Origin: Hyphomicrobiales bacterium
GTDB taxonomy: Bacteria > Pseudomonadota > Alphaproteobacteria > Rhizobiales > Rhizobiaceae
Assembly (NCBI GenBank): GCA_900473685.1
Contig: UCNE01000007.1
Location: forward strand, 23,838 to 87,837
Reading direction: 5' to 3'
DNA length: 64,000 nt
Each line of letters opens with the position of its first letter. Positions within the stretch are counted from its first letter, which is position 1. Shown here piece after piece: positions 17,955-25,697 of the stretch. The notes beneath the pieces were generated by a model. The model made no database searches. It saw only the letters and a program-made list of their open reading frames with translations, and had not been told where the DNA came from. A program made the translations under genes and the position numbers.

Positions 17955-18233
17955 ATGACCCAGCCTATCAAGGACAGCATCAAGGCCTTCATCATCGAGA
18001 ACTTTCTGTTCGGCGACGCGTCCTACGACCTTCAGGACGAGGCATCGCTGATCGAAAACGAAGTCATCGATTCCACCGGCGTTCTCGAACTCGTCGCCTT
18101 CATCGAGGATCAGTTCGGTTTCGTCATGGCCGACGCGGATATCGTGCCCGCCAATCTCGATTCCGTCGCACGCATCACGGCGTTTGTTGCCAAGCACGCT
18201 CAGCAGCCCGCACTCAACAAGATGTCGGCCTGA
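17955..18233 (+). CDS. acyl carrier protein
   Basis: A 92-residue acidic carrier protein. The phosphopantetheine attachment site is Ser40 in VIDSTGVLELV, matching the DSxxxxEL pattern of acyl and peptidyl carrier proteins, followed by FIEDQFGFVM. It lies 21 bases after the amidotransferase gene and 26 before the AMP ligase. It probably holds the acyl or aminoacyl group activated by that ligase for transfer. It is unlikely to be the housekeeping AcpP, whose conserved core is GADSLDTVEL. Confidence 0.92.
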   Translation: MTQPIKDSIKAFIIENFLFGDASYDLQDEASLIENEVIDSTGVLELVAFIEDQFGFVMADADIVPANLDSVARITAFVAKHAQQPALNKMSA

Positions 18234-18259
18234 CACGATCGGGCGACGGGAGACAGACG

Positions 18260-19804
18260 ATGCGCGTTGAGGAATTTCTGCAGAACAGTGCCCGCATAAA
18301 CGGCGCAAAGACGGCTCTGGTGGCCGGCGACAAGCGCTTCACCTATGCGGAATTCGATGCGGCAGCCGGACGGTTGGCTTCGTCGCTTGCCGCGGACGGA
18401 ATCGTGCGCGGCGACCGTATCCTCGTCTTCATGAACAATTGCTGGGAAGCAGCGGTCTCGCTTTTTGCCATCCTGAAAGCCGGCGCCACCGCCGTGCAGG
18501 TCAATCCATCGACCAAGGCCGACAAGCTCGCCTACATGATCGGAAACTGCGAAGCGGCAGGCATTCTGACCCAAGGTAAACTGCTGCCCATCGTCTCTGA
18601 AGCGCGGGCGATCGAACCACGGCCATTGTTCGTTGCATCCACGAAATTCAGGGGTGCCGCCCCCGGGGAAGGTATCGCCGATTTCGAAACCTGCCTTGCT
18701 GCCATTGAAACCGGCGTGAAACATCACGGTATCGACGTCGATCTGGCGCTCCTGATCTATACGTCAGGCTCGACCGGCCGCCCGAAAGGCGTGATGATGA
18801 CGCACCGGAACGTCGAGGCGGCGGCAACCTCGATCACCACCTATCTGGAAAATACGGCCGACGATATCATCCTGAACGTCCTGCCACTGGCCTTCGATTA
18901 TGGCCTCTACCAGCTGCTGATGGCGGTCAAGCTCGGCGCGACCATCGTGCTGGAAGCCTCATTTGCCTTCCCGCAGGCCATCTTCGACCGTATCCGCGAA
19001 GAAAACGTCACCGGCTTCCCGCTGGTGCCGACCATGGCGGCGATGATCCTGCAGATGCGCGATCTGGAGCCGGATTTCCTGCCAAGCCTGCGCTACATCA
19101 CCAATACCGCAGCCGCCCTGCCCCCAGCCCATATCGCCCGCCTGCGCGAACTGTTTCCACGCGCGACGGTCTATTCGATGTACGGCCTGACGGAATGCAA
19201 GCGCTGCACCTACCTGCCACCGGCAGAACTCGATCGCCGCCCCGGCTCGGTCGGCATCGCCATCCCCAACACCGAAGCTTTCGTTGTCGATGATAGCGGT
19301 GAGCGTGTCGCGCCTGGCGTCCCCGGTGAGCTGGTGATCCGTGGCCCGCACGTGATGCAGGGCTACTGGCGCAATGACGAGGCGACCAACAAGATGCTGC
19401 GCCCCGGCCCCAACCCTTGGGAAAAGGTGCTCTACACCGGCGATCTCTTCCGCACCGATGAGGAGGGCTTCCTCTATTTCGTCGGCCGCAAGGACGATAT
19501 CATCAAGACCCGTGGCGAGAAGGTTGCGCCGAAGGAAGTCGAGACGGTACTCCACGCGCATCCGGGCATCGCCGAAGCGGTCGTCATCGGCCTACCCGAT
19601 CCGGTCCTTGGCCAGGCGATTGCAGCCATCGTCGTTCTCTCCGATCCGGCGTTGACGGACCGCGAGATCATCAAGCATTGCGCGGCCCATCTGGAAGATT
19701 TCATGGTTCCGCGTCTCATCGAATTTCGCGACGAACTCCCCAAGACAGATACCGGCAAGGTCAGCCGCAGGCTCGCCGCAGAAACACTGGAGGCTGCCGA
19801 ATGA
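18260..19804 (+). CDS. acyl-AMP ligase (AMP-dependent synthetase)
   Basis: A 514-residue ANL-superfamily ligase of full length. Motifs in order: YTSGSTGRPKGVMMTH (ATP binding, about residue 170), YGLTECKRC, TGDLFRTDEEGF, the hinge KDDIIKTRGEKV and the C-terminal catalytic lysine in PKTDTGKVSRR. It activates a carboxylic acid as adenylate and probably loads the preceding carrier protein. The stop codon overlaps the start of the next gene. The substrate (fatty, hydroxy or amino acid) cannot be read from sequence here; similarity is to long-chain acyl-CoA ligases and exosortase-associated ligases. Confidence 0.93.
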   Translation: MRVEEFLQNSARINGAKTALVAGDKRFTYAEFDAAAGRLASSLAADGIVRGDRILVFMNNCWEAAVSLFAILKAGATAVQVNPSTKADKLAYMIGNCEAAGILTQGKLLPIVSEARAIEPRPLFVASTKFRGAAPGEGIADFETCLAAIETGVKHHGIDVDLALLIYTSGSTGRPKGVMMTHRNVEAAATSITTYLENTADDIILNVLPLAFDYGLYQLLMAVKLGATIVLEASFAFPQAIFDRIREENVTGFPLVPTMAAMILQMRDLEPDFLPSLRYITNTAAALPPAHIARLRELFPRATVYSMYGLTECKRCTYLPPAELDRRPGSVGIAIPNTEAFVVDDSGERVAPGVPGELVIRGPHVMQGYWRNDEATNKMLRPGPNPWEKVLYTGDLFRTDEEGFLYFVGRKDDIIKTRGEKVAPKEVETVLHAHPGIAEAVVIGLPDPVLGQAIAAIVVLSDPALTDREIIKHCAAHLEDFMVPRLIEFRDELPKTDTGKVSRRLAAETLEAAE

Positions 19805-20814
19805 ACATGCACAACACCGATACATCCGCCGCATTCTCGGCGGCAACGCTGGCCCTCGACCCGGCCAAAGAAACCGACAGGATCGTCGCAGCGCTACGTG
19901 AGCAATTGCGTGGCCCCTTGCGCAAGCGTGGCCTCGTTCTTGGTCTTTCGGGCGGCATCGACAGCAGCGTCTGCGCGGCCCTCGCCGCCCGCGCGGTCGG
20001 TGCCAAGAACGTCTATGCGCTGTTCATGCCGGAAAACGATTCCGATCCGGAAAGCTTGCGCCTCGGCCGGAAGATCGCCGAAACCTTTGGCATTGACAGT
20101 GTCGTCGAAGATATCGGCCCGTCACTACAGGCTATGGGCTGCTACGATCGTCGCGACGCCTTCATCCGTGAACTGGTTCCGGAATATACCAGCGCCTGGG
20201 CCTCGAAGATCGTCATTTCCAGCGCACTCGAAGGCGATGGCTACAACATCTCCTACCTCGTGGTACAGGATCCCGATGGCAAGCAGACAAAGCTGCGGAT
20301 GACGCCGTCCGTCTATCTCGGTATCGTCGCCGCCACCAACATGAAACAGCGCACTCGCAAGCAGCTCGAATATTTCCACGCCGACCGGCTGAATTTTGCC
20401 GTCATCGGCACGCCGAACCGGCTGGAATATGACCAGGGCTTCTTCGTCAAGAACGGCGATGGCGCCGCCGACGTCAAGCCGATCGCCCATCTCTACAAGA
20501 CCCAGGTCTATCAGCTGGCCGCCTATCTCGGCGTGCCGGAGGAAATCTGCAAGCGTCCGCCAACCACGGACACCTATTCGCTGCAGCAGACGCAGGAAGA
20601 GTTCTACTTCTCCCTGCCCTATGATCGGATGGATCTCTGCCTTTACGGCCTCAATAATAATCTACCGGCAGAAATTGTTGCCGCCGCCGCCGGCCTCACC
20701 GCCGATCAGATGTCGCGCGTCTGGGCCGATATCACTGCCAAGCGCAAGGCGACGCGTTACCTGCATCTTGCGCCGCAACTGGTCGAACCGGTCAGCGAGA
20801 TCGCGCCGAAATAA
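19801..20814 (+). CDS. nadE: ammonia-dependent NAD synthase-like enzyme
   Basis: A 337-residue NadE-type ATP-pyrophosphatase. The P-loop GLSGGIDSS is at about residues 48-56. Later motifs FAVIGTPNRLEYDQGFF, LYKTQVYQLA, RPPTTDTYSLQQTQEEFYF and the C-terminal RKATRYLHLAP agree with true NAD synthases. It lacks the N-terminal nitrilase glutaminase domain, so it uses free ammonia. It overlaps the ligase gene by four bases (ATGA). It may make NAD from deamido-NAD, or amidate another adenylated acid in this cluster. Rhizobia generally carry a separate glutamine-dependent NadE, which makes a specialised role here plausible. Confidence 0.88.
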   Translation: MNMHNTDTSAAFSAATLALDPAKETDRIVAALREQLRGPLRKRGLVLGLSGGIDSSVCAALAARAVGAKNVYALFMPENDSDPESLRLGRKIAETFGIDSVVEDIGPSLQAMGCYDRRDAFIRELVPEYTSAWASKIVISSALEGDGYNISYLVVQDPDGKQTKLRMTPSVYLGIVAATNMKQRTRKQLEYFHADRLNFAVIGTPNRLEYDQGFFVKNGDGAADVKPIAHLYKTQVYQLAAYLGVPEEICKRPPTTDTYSLQQTQEEFYFSLPYDRMDLCLYGLNNNLPAEIVAAAAGLTADQMSRVWADITAKRKATRYLHLAPQLVEPVSEIAPK

Positions 20815-20844
20815 TCCGCGACAGGATAAGCGGCGGCGGGCGTG

Positions 20845-21960
20845 TCAATCGATATCGCCCGCTGCCAGCCGGCTCCAATGTTCGCCGGCCAGCCCGTTGA
20901 AAAAACCTTCGCCATTCTGAAAGGCCTGAAGGATTTCGGGATCCTTGGCATGGATGACACTTGAGGCGATATGGGTGAAGGAGATGCGGCGCCCGAGCAT
21001 GGCTTCAAGAAGCGCCGGCTGGGTGCGGCCGCGCAGCGCCACGAGACCCCGCGCTGCCGCATGTGCGATCAGGCAGTCGATAACCTGGCGTTCCTGGCCG
21101 GGGATCGACAGGATCTGCAGAACCCTGCCTATACGCCCTGCATCTCCGTGATAGACGAAAGCTCCGATGACGGCACCGGTCCGCGCTTCGACCTTGCAGA
21201 AGTTGGCCTCACCTTCCGCTCTTGCGTGCTTTGTATCCTGTAAAATATAGGCGAGTTGCTCGCTGGAAAAATCAGGCCGCAACAGATACCGCGCGGTCAA
21301 CCGGACAAACAGTTCGGCAAAATCGTCAGCAGATACATCGCTTGTCTTGAAACTGCCCTGCCCGTTCCAGGTTACCGGAATACCGGACCACCGCAGATCG
21401 TCGGCACGCATGCGCCCAAGCAGGACATCATCAGTCTTGCGCGCCAACGGCCGCAGAAAACGGGCAGCGCTGATGCGGCTCATGCCAAGCTCCGTAAAGA
21501 AGCCGGCCGGCCGGATGATGCGCAGCCAGTCGAGACTGTATTGCGGCAGGGCCAACCCGCGCAGCTTCATCCACATTGCAGCCGACACCTCGCTCGCCGT
21601 TTCGCTGAACGACAGGTCCTGTGGGCCGGCGAGAAACGCCTTGAGCAACCGCGCACCCGCCAGCGGATCGGCGTCCCGCCCCTCGACCATCAGCGAGCCG
21701 CAAATCGCCGCCCGCAATTGTCGGCCCTGAAACGTCATCGGCAGACCTGTGGCGCCGACGAAACCGGTCATCTCACCGCCGTCATTGAGATGGACGAGCG
21801 ACGTAATGCCAATGTCCTGGCCTGGCGCATCGAGATAAAAATGCCGGAGATAGTCTGCCAAACCCTTGCCGGGCGGAGCCTTTGGATCGCGAAAGACGCG
21901 TTGGAACATCCCTGCGAGAGCGGGGATATCGGAGCTTTGCAACGCGCGGATTTCACTCAT
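20845..21960 (-). CDS. GNAT-like acyltransferase, paralogue of the gene at 24389
   Basis: A 371-residue soluble protein opening with a GNAT-like sequence (IRALQSSDIPALAGMFQRVF) and containing SLVHLN near residue 58. It aligns along its length with the plus-strand protein at 24389-25561, including the common ending GLAGEHWSRL versus GLASESWSRL. No signal peptide or membrane helix is evident. The gene ends 30 bases from the convergent nadE-like gene and starts 53 bases after the PrmC-like gene, with which it probably forms an operon. It may transfer the group carried by the nearby ACP onto a sugar; that is inference from position. Confidence 0.75.
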   Translation of the reverse strand: MSEIRALQSSDIPALAGMFQRVFRDPKAPPGKGLADYLRHFYLDAPGQDIGITSLVHLNDGGEMTGFVGATGLPMTFQGRQLRAAICGSLMVEGRDADPLAGARLLKAFLAGPQDLSFSETASEVSAAMWMKLRGLALPQYSLDWLRIIRPAGFFTELGMSRISAARFLRPLARKTDDVLLGRMRADDLRWSGIPVTWNGQGSFKTSDVSADDFAELFVRLTARYLLRPDFSSEQLAYILQDTKHARAEGEANFCKVEARTGAVIGAFVYHGDAGRIGRVLQILSIPGQERQVIDCLIAHAAARGLVALRGRTQPALLEAMLGRRISFTHIASSVIHAKDPEILQAFQNGEGFFNGLAGEHWSRLAAGDID

Positions 21961-22013
21961 CGGCTTTTCGGGTTCCGGCAGAGGGTTTTGCAGGCAGGCT
22001 CAGTGCAGACGCG

Positions 22014-22700
22014 TCAAGCATCGGACCGTTTCTGAACGAAAGCGACACGCGGAAGACCAGCCGCATCCTCGGCGAAGGCCGCCGGTTCATAACCGCGCGC
22101 GCGCGCCAGCAGTGCTGCGGCTTGGCGGTGCTGGCCCTCGCCGAATTCGAAAGCCAGCCAGCCGCCGGGCTTCAGAAAAGCAAGCGCATCACGGACAAGA
22201 CGCTGATGAATGGAGATACCATACGGCCCTCCATCGAAGGCCTCGCGCGGCTCGTTGTCGAGAAGATGCGCGCTATCGCCTTCGAGGCGCTGGGTGGAAA
22301 TGTAGGGAGGGTTGCAGACAATCAGATCGATCTTGCCCTCAAGGTCCTCCTCCGAAAGACCACCAAACAGATCACCCTGGACAACCCTGAGGCGATCGGA
22401 AACTCCGCAGCGTTCGGCATTTCGCTTCGCAAGGCTTACAGTCTCGTCGGTCAGGTCGCATGCCCAGAGCTGGGCGGAAGCACTGTGTGTGGCAATTGCC
22501 AGCGCAAGATTGCCGGAGCCGCAGCACATGTCGATGACCATCGGATTTTCGACCTTTCCGTCGATCAGCCCGATCGATGTGCGGCCCAGAAGCTCCGTTT
22601 CTTCCCTTGGAACGAGAACACCAGGAGCCAGTTCGAGATCAACTCCCATGAAACGATGCAGCGGCGCTCCGTTCCGGTCCTCAACGCGTGCCTTGTCCAT
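22014..22700 (-). CDS. PrmC/HemK-like SAM-dependent methyltransferase, short form
   Basis: A 228-residue class I methyltransferase. SAM-binding motif I is VIDMCCGSGNLALAIA and the catalytic VCNPPYIS motif is the NPPY of glutamine/adenine amino-methylases. PrmC release-factor methyltransferases are about 290 residues with an N-terminal helical domain; here that domain is mostly missing. The frame opens at a TTG at 22724, but ATG 22700 (or GTG 22703) lies closer to a GGAG. Its place in the polysaccharide locus, ahead of the acyltransferase gene, suggests a non-ribosomal substrate. Confidence 0.82.
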   Translation of the reverse strand: MDKARVEDRNGAPLHRFMGVDLELAPGVLVPREETELLGRTSIGLIDGKVENPMVIDMCCGSGNLALAIATHSASAQLWACDLTDETVSLAKRNAERCGVSDRLRVVQGDLFGGLSEEDLEGKIDLIVCNPPYISTQRLEGDSAHLLDNEPREAFDGGPYGISIHQRLVRDALAFLKPGGWLAFEFGEGQHRQAAALLARARGYEPAAFAEDAAGLPRVAFVQKRSDA

Positions 22701-23004
22701 CACCAGCGCAACTCCAACCTGCAATCCCCAAAACCTTCTGCAATCAATACCGTAGCGAAGTAAACATAAACTGAAATCAATTCAGTAATGGCAAGCGTTA
22801 ACCTCAATATGAATTCTTGGACGGCTCAGGCGCAAATTCACGGTGAAATTAACGACCTTTGCAGTGAATGAAAGTATTGTTGGACAACCGTAAATCTAAT
22901 GAAACTGACGCACCTGCAACTTTGACGTCTTCGCTCAATTTGCCGTGGTTGTTACCGCTGCATCCAAACGGAACCTCATTGACTGCAAGAGGAGAACACC
23001 AACG
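22701..23004. other. 304-base divergent intergenic region
   Basis: It lies between the minus-strand PrmC-like gene and the plus-strand flippase gene. It is AT-rich around 22745-22820 and must hold both promoters. I see no strong palindrome or small gene. Confidence 0.55.
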
Positions 23005-24306
23005 GTGACAGCGGACGCTTTTCACGCGCCCAAGCAGCGAACGCTGATGTCGATGGTCATGTCCTACATGGCCTCCGGCGGCAGCCTGATCATGAGTTCG
23101 GCTGCCCAGTTGCTCACCTTCGCTATTCTCGCTCGCTCGCTCGGCGTCAACGAGTTCAGCGTCTTCGTCGCCGTTACCGCAGTTTGCAACATTGCCGTCC
23201 ACCTGTGCGGGCTCGGCGGCATGGAATGCCTGGTCCGGCGGGTCGCCCGCGATCCCGCGATGTATCCGGTCATGCTCGGCCATAACATCATCCTGACGGC
23301 CATCAGCGGCGCGGCATTGGTCCTGCTCGGCGTGGCTATCTTGCCGTTCTTCTTCGCACTTTCGCCCGATCCGTCGCTCAACCTCTTCGATATGACGCTG
23401 ATGTTGATCACCAACATCATTTTCGTACGCATCATTGTTCTGACTGAGCAGATCTTCATCGGCCACTCCAATTTCGTTTCGGCCAACATGACTGTCGTCG
23501 GCTTTGCGATTGCGCGCACCGCCGCAGCAGCGCTTGCCTGCCTTGCATTTGGTGTCTCGACCGTTGCCGAATGGGCGGTCTGGCAATTTGCCTGCCACGT
23601 TCTGGTGGCAGCCTTCTGCATCCGGGCATTGGCAAAACTCGGCCGGCCCAAATACAAGATCGTTCGGGAAGAACTGCCGCTCGGCATGTATTTCAGCATA
23701 CCCTTCATTCTGCGCGCCATCCGCCAGAATGCCGATCTCTTGACGCTGAGCCTCGTCACGACGGCAGAAATCGTCGCCAGCTACAGCGTCGCCCGCCGGA
23801 TTCTCGAAAGCAGCTATCTCTCCGTCGAGGCTTTGAACCGGTTGATGTATCCGGGCTCGGCGCGGGCGGCGGCTAACGGCTTGCACAAGGCGATGGACCG
23901 CATCCGCAAGGTGCTTTTTGCTGCCTCTGGCATCAGCCTGGCGGCGGCGGCGACCGTGTTTCTTCTGGCGCCGTTGCTACCCTATCTGTTCGGTCACGAA
24001 TATTTGACGCTCGTGTCCTTCGTCCGCAATCTCTGCTGGGTCGTCATACCGCTCGGCATGTGGTCAATCGCCGTCGAAGCCCTGGGTGCCGCCGGCTATC
24101 ATGCCGCGCGCGCCAGTGTCATGGGCCTTGGCAGCATTCTGGGCGCAGCCCTTGCTGCCTGGGCGACATGGTACGCCCCTCCGATGGGAACCGTCGTTTC
24201 ATTCTATCTGATCGAGATTTCAATGGTGGCCGTCGCCTGGACGGTCTTCTTCCGGTACGCGAAGAAGGATGAGCTAAAAGATACTGCCGGGGCAGCCCTT
24301 ATATAA
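23005..24306 (+). CDS. polysaccharide flippase, Wzx-like
   Basis: A membrane protein of about 433 residues with roughly twelve hydrophobic helices and short charged loops. The pattern fits the MATE/PST flippase superfamily that moves lipid-linked repeat units across the inner membrane: SSAAQLLTFAILARSLGVNEFSVF at the start, VASYSVARRILESSY in the middle. The GTG at 23005 has AGGAG ten bases upstream and is my chosen start; the frame is open from 22945 and an ATG lies at 23047. It opens the plus-strand half of the polysaccharide locus. Confidence 0.87.
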   Translation: MTADAFHAPKQRTLMSMVMSYMASGGSLIMSSAAQLLTFAILARSLGVNEFSVFVAVTAVCNIAVHLCGLGGMECLVRRVARDPAMYPVMLGHNIILTAISGAALVLLGVAILPFFFALSPDPSLNLFDMTLMLITNIIFVRIIVLTEQIFIGHSNFVSANMTVVGFAIARTAAAALACLAFGVSTVAEWAVWQFACHVLVAAFCIRALAKLGRPKYKIVREELPLGMYFSIPFILRAIRQNADLLTLSLVTTAEIVASYSVARRILESSYLSVEALNRLMYPGSARAAANGLHKAMDRIRKVLFAASGISLAAAATVFLLAPLLPYLFGHEYLTLVSFVRNLCWVVIPLGMWSIAVEALGAAGYHAARASVMGLGSILGAALAAWATWYAPPMGTVVSFYLIEISMVAVAWTVFFRYAKKDELKDTAGAALI

Positions 24307-24388
24307 ATACGCTTTAGGCACATAGAGAATATTGACCGATATCCCGTAAATAAACTGGCGTAATAGAGCCGGATATGAAGAGTGTGAC

Positions 24389-25561
24389 ATGACACCCGCT
24401 GCGGAAAATGCTTTGAGACATCCCATCGAACTCTCCGCCCCCCCCTCCGGAGAGGGACGATCGAGGCCCAATACTGGCGCAGTCCGCGCAATGGAGCGCT
24501 CAGATCTTCCGGCGATCGCCGATCTGTTCACCCGAACCTTCCGCAAGAACAACCAGGCGACAGACAGCCAATTGGCTGGCTATCTCGAAACGGTCTTCTT
24601 CAGCAGCCCTCTCTACACGCCGGATGTCGGCAGCCTCGTCCACCTGAACGAGACATCGACGATCGACAGCGCTATCCTGGCAATGCCGGTGGAATTCATC
24701 GTTCATGGCCGGCCGGTAACCGCCAGAGTACTGTGTGCCTTCATGGCCGAAGGAAAATCCGGCGCGGCCGGGGCTGCTCGTCTTGCCCGCATGCTGCGCG
24801 CAGCACGCCAGGATTTCTGCTTTACCGACAACGCATCGCCAGTCAGCGCCGACCACTGGGTTGCCGGCGGCGGGCTGGTCTTGCCTGTTCAAAGTCTCGA
24901 ATGGCACCGCACCTTCCGCCCGGCCGCAGCCGCGCTCGACATGGCGCGCCGCAGGGTGAAACTGCTTGCCAAACTACCCCTTCAGGGGCTTGCCCGAATT
25001 GCGGACCGCTTCGTGCGCCGCTCGAGAACGTCCTTCGCGGCGGCACCCCAGGATGGCGTCACGAGCACACCGATTTCGCTGCCGCAGCTCATGGAACAGG
25101 CCCAGGTGATGATGGAGCGCTTCTCCGTCCATCCGGTCTTTTCCAAACCGGAATTCGACTGGCTGGTCGCCGCCGCGAAACTGAACACCGCTCTTGGCGG
25201 GCTTCAATGCCGCAGCATCGCAGATGCACAGGGCAAGACGATCGGCTGCTATCTGTATTTTGGCGCGGATGGCCGCAATGCCGTGGTGATGAACGTCTTC
25301 TGCCACGAACGTCAGGAAGCGCTCGTGGTCGCTCAAATTTTCGCTGATCTCGACAATCTGGGATATGCCAGCGCCCAAGGCATGGCGCAGCCGTTCCTGA
25401 CCCAGGCGGTGCTGCGGCAACGCCATCTCGTCCACAAGCATACCGGCTATTTCTGTCTGGTGACGCGCCACGCAGACCTGAAGGAGGCGGCCATTGGCGA
25501 TGGGTTCTATGCCGGTGGTCTTGCCTCGGAAAGCTGGAGCCGGCTGCTGCACGATTTCTAG
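24389..25561 (+). CDS. GNAT-like acyltransferase, paralogue of the gene at 20845
   Basis: A 390-residue soluble protein. From about residue 33 (VRAMERSDLPAIADLFTRTF) it aligns with the minus-strand protein at 20845-21960 and shares SLVHLN and the C-terminal WSRL. The first 34 residues are extra and contain a run of eight C bases at codon level (24438-24445). An internal ATG at 24491 would begin two residues inside the conserved part, so the ATG at 24389 is kept. It sits between flippase and co-polymerase genes and probably decorates the polysaccharide unit with an acyl group. Confidence 0.75.
   Translation: MTPAAENALRHPIELSAPPSGEGRSRPNTGAVRAMERSDLPAIADLFTRTFRKNNQATDSQLAGYLETVFFSSPLYTPDVGSLVHLNETSTIDSAILAMPVEFIVHGRPVTARVLCAFMAEGKSGAAGAARLARMLRAARQDFCFTDNASPVSADHWVAGGGLVLPVQSLEWHRTFRPAAAALDMARRRVKLLAKLPLQGLARIADRFVRRSRTSFAAAPQDGVTSTPISLPQLMEQAQVMMERFSVHPVFSKPEFDWLVAAAKLNTALGGLQCRSIADAQGKTIGCYLYFGADGRNAVVMNVFCHERQEALVVAQIFADLDNLGYASAQGMAQPFLTQAVLRQRHLVHKHTGYFCLVTRHADLKEAAIGDGFYAGGLASESWSRLLHDF
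24431..24454 (+). repeat. poly-C tract in a hairpin near the 5' end of the acyltransferase gene
   Basis: Eight consecutive C (24438-24445) lie in the loop of a 7-bp stem, CTCTCCG (24431-24437) with CGGAGAG (24448-24454). A change in tract length would shift the frame for products starting at 24389 but not for those starting at 24491. Confidence 0.6.
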
Positions 25562-25697
25562 TCTGCACTACTCCGTATGCGAGTGCCCGCGCCCGGCATT
25601 TTAACGTCCGGTTTACCATAAGCGGCTATTCATGATGCTCACCTAGAGCACGGCGATAGTCTGTACGGGCTTGAAGCACGCCGCGGAGACAGAACGG

